From Candidatus Zhuqueibacterota bacterium (lineage in GTDB: Bacteria > Zhuqueibacterota > Zhuqueibacteria > Oceanimicrobiales > Oceanimicrobiaceae), in NCBI GenBank assembly GCA_011775825.1, contig JAABYK010000365.1, forward strand, positions 16,217-35,095: a stretch of 18,879 nucleotides of DNA. The letters are read 5' to 3'. Positions 14,610 through 18,879 of the stretch are shown in pieces. Under the pieces are notes generated by a model. That model did not search any database and was not told the origin of the DNA. It saw only the letters and a program-made list of their open reading frames with translations. Numbering within the stretch: position 1 is the first letter of the stretch; each line of letters opens with the position of its first letter. Made by a program: the position numbers and the translations under genes.

Positions 14610-17243
14610 TCAGTAGCCGGGCAGCTTGAATTTCATCACCACCTCGCCGGTTTCTTTATCCACGGAAAGCGTCTGATTCTCGGCCCGTAGCTCTTTGCCG
14701 GTGGCCATTTTAAAAACGCCGCTCAGAAATTGCATGCCATGGTTCAAGGTCGTCTCAATCTCCTCCGGCGCGGGTGTGGACGCTTTCGGTTTTTCAGGTG
14801 CCAAGTCGGCAGGCTTTTCTACCGGCTGCGATTCGGGTGCCAAGATTTCTTCGCCTTCTTCCGTTTCTGGCAAGATGGTCTCGGATTCTCCTTCGTCGTC
14901 ACTCTCGTCTGTCTCCCAGACCGTTTCACCCGGCTGAATGAGTTTCTGAATCTGATCCACAAATGTGGAGCGGCCTTTGGCGGCAAAATCGACCGCATCG
15001 GTACGGTCGCCTTCGCTGAGGACGGCATCGAATAACGACTGCTTCAAAACAATGCCATCTGCGATGCGCGCTTCGATGCTGTTGAGCGCTACCAGGTTGA
15101 TAGCGGTGATCGACGAGCTCTGCTGCCCGATGCGGTTTACCCGGCCGATGCGCTGGTTTTTCTTCGCCGGATTCCAGGGCAGATCGAAATTGATCACCGT
15201 ATCGGCAAATTGCAAGTTCAATCCGGAGCCACCGGCTTCGGTTGACAGAAAGACCAGACTGTCCGGGTTTTGCGCGAACTCCTCGATGAGCTTGCCGCGC
15301 TTTGCCACCGGAACCTCGCCGCTTAACATGACGTGGTGGATGCCATGATGACCCAACCGCTTGCTGATGATCTGCAGCATGGTTTTCCATTCGGAAAAAA
15401 TCAGCACCTTTTTCTTTTTGCCAACGATGTCGAGTTTTTCCAACAAGATTTCCTGCAGCTCGTCCAATTTGGGCGAATAATTGGTTTCCTTATCCACCAG
15501 GTAACTGCAATCACAAACCATGCGCATGCTGGTCAGAATCTGCTGAATGCGCTGCATGTCAAAGAAGGTCTTGTACTTTTTCGCAAGGATGGGCGCCAGC
15601 GATTTGTAGAGGCCGGCATGGATTTCCGCCTGAACGTGATGCAGCTCCACCGGAACGATCATCTCCTGCACTTCCGGCAGTTCTTTCAGCACCTCCGATT
15701 TTTCGCGCCTGATAATGTAATCCGCCAATTTCTCCTTCAACTGCTGCAAATTGTAATAGCCGGTAATCTTGTTCTTTTTCTCCTTGTCAAAATAGCAATG
15801 ATTCATGGAGAATTCCCACTGGGGCGACAGCACTTCGGGATCGATGAAATTCATGATCGAATACAGGTCCAGCAAGCGATTTTCCAGCGGCGTGCCCGAG
15901 ATCACCAGCGCATGTTTCTTGGGAATCGCTTTCACCGCGTGCGAGGTTTTGGTGTCGTAATTTTTGATGCGCTGCGCTTCGTCCAAAATGATCATATCGG
16001 GCGAATGCTTGATGATCGTCGTAATATCGCGCAGGACCGCCTCGTAATTGGCGATGAGAAAATAAGCGTCCGAAGTGCGGTAGATTTGGCGCCGGTCTTC
16101 GCGAAACCCCTCCACAATGACAGCTTTCTCATGCGAAAAGCGCTCGATTTCGCTTTTCCATTGATATTTCAAAGACGCGGGACAGATTACCAGCGTGCGG
16201 TTGAGATTGTAAATATCTTTTTTAATCACCGCCACCGCGGTGGCCTGCACGGTTTTGCCCAGGCCCATTTCGTCGGCAATGATGCTGCCCGATTTGAACA
16301 GAGAAAATGAAATCCCCTTTTTCTGATAGTCAAATAATTTTGCTTTGATTTTGCTGAAATCAGGCGTAACCTGCTTGGCCAGATTCTTCAACATCTCCTT
16401 TTCAAAGTACTTGTCCAGCTTTTCCGTGACTTCGGGCCGGATGAGGATCGCCTTGTGGTGTTCAGCTTCCGCGATAAAGTCCGAAAAGCTCCGGTAGTCT
16501 TCGGGCATGATATACGGCTTTTTGAAATAGCGCTTGATCAACGCGGCAATGTCCGGCGGCAACTCTCTCTGGTGGTAGTGGGTGATATGATAATCAAAAT
16601 GCGGATCACAGAAAATTTCAATAAAGGGATACGGTTGAATTTTGGTCGTCTTGTCGATGTTGTATTTCTTTTTGATTTGTTCCGAAGCATAAATCAAATG
16701 TTTGCACGTACCCAGTTTGTTGGTTTTGAAATCGGGACAGGAGCAGTAGCCGTTATGTTCCTTAAAATCGCGAATGGTGATTTCGTAAACCCGCACGGAT
16801 TGGGTCTTGATGCGATGCACCCCATGAATATTTTCGCCAAACTCTATTTTGAATTCTTCCTTTGCCGCGCGTTCCTGCCGTTCCTTTAAGACCCGCTTGA
16901 TCATTTCTTTGCGGGTGTAAGGTTTGCCTTCGGAAGCAGGCGGTTTTTCCGCTTCCTGATACTTATGATAAAGCGTATACATGGCGGCCGCCACGTGGGC
17001 ACAGCAATCTAATTGTGTCCCGCAGGTGCAGTCATAACTCAGGCCGCTCTTCTCATGCCGGATGTTGACTTTAAAATCATCAAACCGGTCTTCCACAATG
17101 AAACGATAATAACTGTCATTGCCAGAGGTGAACGTGCACATCTCGTTTTCAACCAGATGCACGCCTTTGCGAAACACGGTTTCGGATTTGATATAACGCG
17201 ATTTGATCTCCGGCAGGCTTTCCATGGGATATAGAAAATTCAT
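14610..17243 (-). CDS. SNF2-family helicase with two SWIM zinc fingers
   Basis: An 877-residue protein. Two SWIM fingers lie near the N-terminus: C72-x-C74...C81-x-H83 and C167-x-C169...C180-x-H182 (YCSCPDF...GTCKHL). A SNF2/Rad54 ATPase core starts about residue 300: motif I DEMGLGKT (324-331), motif II DEAQ (421-424), SGTPLENR, motif V STEAGGSGLNLQ, and motif VI QRIGRVNRIGQ. Such proteins are ATP-driven DNA translocases; SWIM fingers bind nucleic acid or protein. The last 130 or so residues form an acidic, Pro-rich linker followed by a short beta-like end. Bacterial SNF2-SWIM proteins are often somewhat longer. Start: GGAGGGG precedes the ATG. The gene stands alone, so a DNA repair or transcription-recycling role is only a family-based guess. 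Confidence 0.92.
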   Translation of the reverse strand: MNFLYPMESLPEIKSRYIKSETVFRKGVHLVENEMCTFTSGNDSYYRFIVEDRFDDFKVNIRHEKSGLSYDCTCGTQLDCCAHVAAAMYTLYHKYQEAEKPPASEGKPYTRKEMIKRVLKERQERAAKEEFKIEFGENIHGVHRIKTQSVRVYEITIRDFKEHNGYCSCPDFKTNKLGTCKHLIYASEQIKKKYNIDKTTKIQPYPFIEIFCDPHFDYHITHYHQRELPPDIAALIKRYFKKPYIMPEDYRSFSDFIAEAEHHKAILIRPEVTEKLDKYFEKEMLKNLAKQVTPDFSKIKAKLFDYQKKGISFSLFKSGSIIADEMGLGKTVQATAVAVIKKDIYNLNRTLVICPASLKYQWKSEIERFSHEKAVIVEGFREDRRQIYRTSDAYFLIANYEAVLRDITTIIKHSPDMIILDEAQRIKNYDTKTSHAVKAIPKKHALVISGTPLENRLLDLYSIMNFIDPEVLSPQWEFSMNHCYFDKEKKNKITGYYNLQQLKEKLADYIIRREKSEVLKELPEVQEMIVPVELHHVQAEIHAGLYKSLAPILAKKYKTFFDMQRIQQILTSMRMVCDCSYLVDKETNYSPKLDELQEILLEKLDIVGKKKKVLIFSEWKTMLQIISKRLGHHGIHHVMLSGEVPVAKRGKLIEEFAQNPDSLVFLSTEAGGSGLNLQFADTVINFDLPWNPAKKNQRIGRVNRIGQQSSSITAINLVALNSIEARIADGIVLKQSLFDAVLSEGDRTDAVDFAAKGRSTFVDQIQKLIQPGETVWETDESDDEGESETILPETEEGEEILAPESQPVEKPADLAPEKPKASTPAPEEIETTLNHGMQFLSGVFKMATGKELRAENQTLSVDKETGEVVMKFKLPGY

Positions 17244-17464
17244 ACTTTCACCCCTCCGTTTGTAAGATTTGGACTATCACTAAAACTACAAATTTCAAAT
17301 TAATCATCAAGGAATAAACGTTTGGATTATGAAAAATAAATCGCATAATCTCGGAGTTGGGAAGTCAAGCGAGTAAAGGGTTGCCAATCCGAGAAGGATA
17401 CCAGAATATGAAATTACCGTTTGATTAATTCGGAAAAATTCCATATTTTTTTTGGTTGTTTTCC

Positions 17465-17587
17465 CGGGGCTGTCTAAGAAGTAGTAAAATGGGGCGCTTA
17501 CCCACCCACTACAAACATACTCCACGCTCAAATGGGTAAGCGAAATGTTCGTAGTGACGCCGTCAGGCGGGTTTTTGGACAGCCCCG
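17465..17587. repeat. 123-bp nested palindrome containing a TTCGTAGTG repeat pair
   Basis: Three nested arm pairs: CGGGGCTGTC/GACAGCCCCG (17465-17474, 17578-17587), CGCTTACCCA/TGGGTAAGCG (17495-17504, 17533-17542), and a facing pair of ATGTTYGTAGTG words (minus copy near 17506-17517, plus copy from 17545). The plus copy continues into CGCC-GTCA-GGCG (17558-17569), matching the repeat at 8017-8041. It lies in the 17244-17823 spacer, which otherwise shows only the promoter listed below. Confidence 0.75.
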
Positions 17588-17745
17588 AGAAGTGCTGTTA
17601 ATTACCTCACAGTAACGGAGGTCATACCAGGCTGGTGTTTAAGTACTTTACTTCGCAACGTCCCATGTAACTTCAGGGGACTCCGAAACCCCCAAACCAA
17701 TTTCACGTAGAACCGGTTGAATTTTACTCTTCTGTCATTTATCCA

Positions 17746-17774
17746 TTGTCAAAGAGATTGGCGTTTTGTATATT
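17746..17774 (+). promoter_or_regulatory. candidate sigma-70-type promoter of the TAXI/TRAP gene
   Basis: TTGTCA (17746-17751), a 17-base spacer and TATATT (17769-17774) stand 49 bases before the ATG. This is the best-looking promoter in the window by eye. Confidence 0.5.
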
Positions 17775-17823
17775 GGCTGCTAATCTTGTTCTACTTGCAT
17801 TATCTGCATAAACGGAGGCTTTC

Positions 17824-18870
17824 ATGGATTTCGATATGATGAAAAAAGCGTTTCGAGCTTCGAGTTATTTTCTAATTCCGTTCCTATTATTAAGTTCGAT
17901 AGGCACAACGGGTTGCGGCTCTTCTGAAGAAGGTGACGCATCCGGTGACCGCCGATTTTTGAGTGTTGGTACGGCGCCGCCGGGCGGGGCTTTTTTCGTC
18001 GTTGGTGGAGCCATTGCACAGGTTGTCAGCGATAATGTGACCGCATTGCAGTGGGAAGTCTCCGCGGAAGCGACCAAAGGCACACAGGAGAACATTCGGC
18101 GGCTCAGCGGCGGCGCTTTGGATTTTGCGTTGGCGAACGCGGCTATTTCCTATTTTGCGGTGCGCGGCGAAGGCGCATGGGAACGCACCTATCCCATCCG
18201 CACGGTCATGACTCTGGCGCCCAATGTTGCGCTTTTCATCACCCCGAAGTCTTCAGGAGTGAAAACAATTGCGGATTTAAAAGGCAAACGGGTGACGGTC
18301 GGGCCTGCTGGCGCCGGGTTTGAATACTTTCTTGAACCTATCTTGAACGCCCACGGTGTGACTTATGACGATTTCACGCCGCTACACAACACGCAAGCCG
18401 GAGCCGTGGATATGCTGGCCGACGGCTCAGCCGCAGCCGCGTTCCTCGGTGGAGCTGTGCCGACTGCCTCCATCACGCAAGCGTGTGCGTCGCAAGACAT
18501 CCACTTTATCCTCTTCGAAGAAGAAGCCAAACAAAGTCTGATTGAGACCTACCCGTTTTTTGAATCGGCGACCATTCCTGCAAACACGTACCGCGGCCAG
18601 AATGAGCCGTTTCATGGGCTGAACGTGGGTTCCATGCATCTGATCACCTTTGCGGAAGTGGATGACGAAACGGTCTATCAATTCACCAAAACGCTTTATG
18701 AACATCGAGAAGACGTGGTTCAGAAGCATCCGGCTGGCAAAGCGATCAACGCAAAGAACATCGTTAAGGATACTGGCACGCCGTTTCATCGCGGTGCCAT
18801 ACATTACTACAAAGAAATCGGCATTTGGCCTGAGGGATCCGCAACTGCGTCCAATTCCGCAGGACGATGA
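17824..18870 (+). CDS. TAXI-family TRAP transporter solute-binding lipoprotein
   Basis: A 348-residue exported binding protein. A lysine-containing start and a hydrophobic stretch (YFLIPFLLLSSI) lead to Cys31 in GTTGC, a slightly atypical lipobox. The mature part opens with SVGTAPPGGAFFVVGGAIAQ, the usual first block of the TAXI family. AEATKGTQENIRRLSGGALD and the hinge region IADLKGKRVTVGPAGAGFE follow, then the late segment with YKEIGIWPEG. TAXI proteins deliver small organic acids such as glutamate or dicarboxylates to a fused TRAP permease; the ligand here is not determined. The permease gene would be expected just downstream, beyond the window. Start: GGAGG lies 5 bases before the ATG; the MMKK pair at codons 5-6 is an alternative start. 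Confidence 0.92.
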   Translation: MDFDMMKKAFRASSYFLIPFLLLSSIGTTGCGSSEEGDASGDRRFLSVGTAPPGGAFFVVGGAIAQVVSDNVTALQWEVSAEATKGTQENIRRLSGGALDFALANAAISYFAVRGEGAWERTYPIRTVMTLAPNVALFITPKSSGVKTIADLKGKRVTVGPAGAGFEYFLEPILNAHGVTYDDFTPLHNTQAGAVDMLADGSAAAAFLGGAVPTASITQACASQDIHFILFEEEAKQSLIETYPFFESATIPANTYRGQNEPFHGLNVGSMHLITFAEVDDETVYQFTKTLYEHREDVVQKHPAGKAINAKNIVKDTGTPFHRGAIHYYKEIGIWPEGSATASNSAGR

Positions 18871-18879
18871 GTCGACTGC

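Overview
This window looks like a chromosomal contig of an uncultured heterotrophic bacterium. Two large secreted sortilin/VPS10-type (Asp-box) propeller proteins, a TAXI-type TRAP binding lipoprotein, a sodium:solute symporter, remnants of a defence-type TIR-TPR protein, and intergenic spacers full of short hairpin repeats resemble what is found in KSB1/Calditrichota-like (FCB-side) genomes. That placement is inference; the window contains no marker gene that would settle it.

Layout. From 10 to 7995 everything is on the minus strand: a short zinc-finger anti-sigma-like protein, a DUF192 lipoprotein, and two paralogous exported propeller proteins of about 1,060 residues, each with its own strong Shine-Dalgarno. 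A repeat-rich spacer (7996-8890) follows. Next is msrA with a decayed TIR-TPR gene directly downstream (8891-10449, minus). A second repeat-rich spacer (10450-11623) leads to a plus-strand symporter gene ending at a perfect hairpin. The AT-rich stretch 13145-14400 has the look of an acquired islet: a Phd/YefM-type antitoxin, a PIN-domain toxin whose frame is broken right after its start, and a convergent 95-aa protein that may be an orphan antitoxin. A minus-strand SNF2 helicase with two SWIM zinc fingers fills 14610-17243. A third repeat-bearing spacer and a good sigma-70-like promoter precede the TAXI/TRAP binding-protein gene; its expected permease partner would lie beyond the window edge.

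How the parts relate. The propellers, the symporter, the DUF192 lipoprotein and the TAXI lipoprotein are envelope or extracellular functions. MsrA and the helicase are housekeeping or repair functions. VapBC and the TIR-TPR remnant are defence or accessory material, both damaged.

The most notable signal is not a gene. Nearly every spacer longer than about 180 bp carries short imperfect palindromes of several unrelated sequence families that share one design. Copies usually come as inverted pairs, one part of the hairpin (core or arms) is constant, and the complementary part differs between copies while keeping base pairing (compensatory changes). The best example is a family with ends GGAGTGYAAAAATCAGT, at 1037-1127 and again at 8346-8446. 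I read these as REP/BIME-like elements whose ability to fold is conserved.
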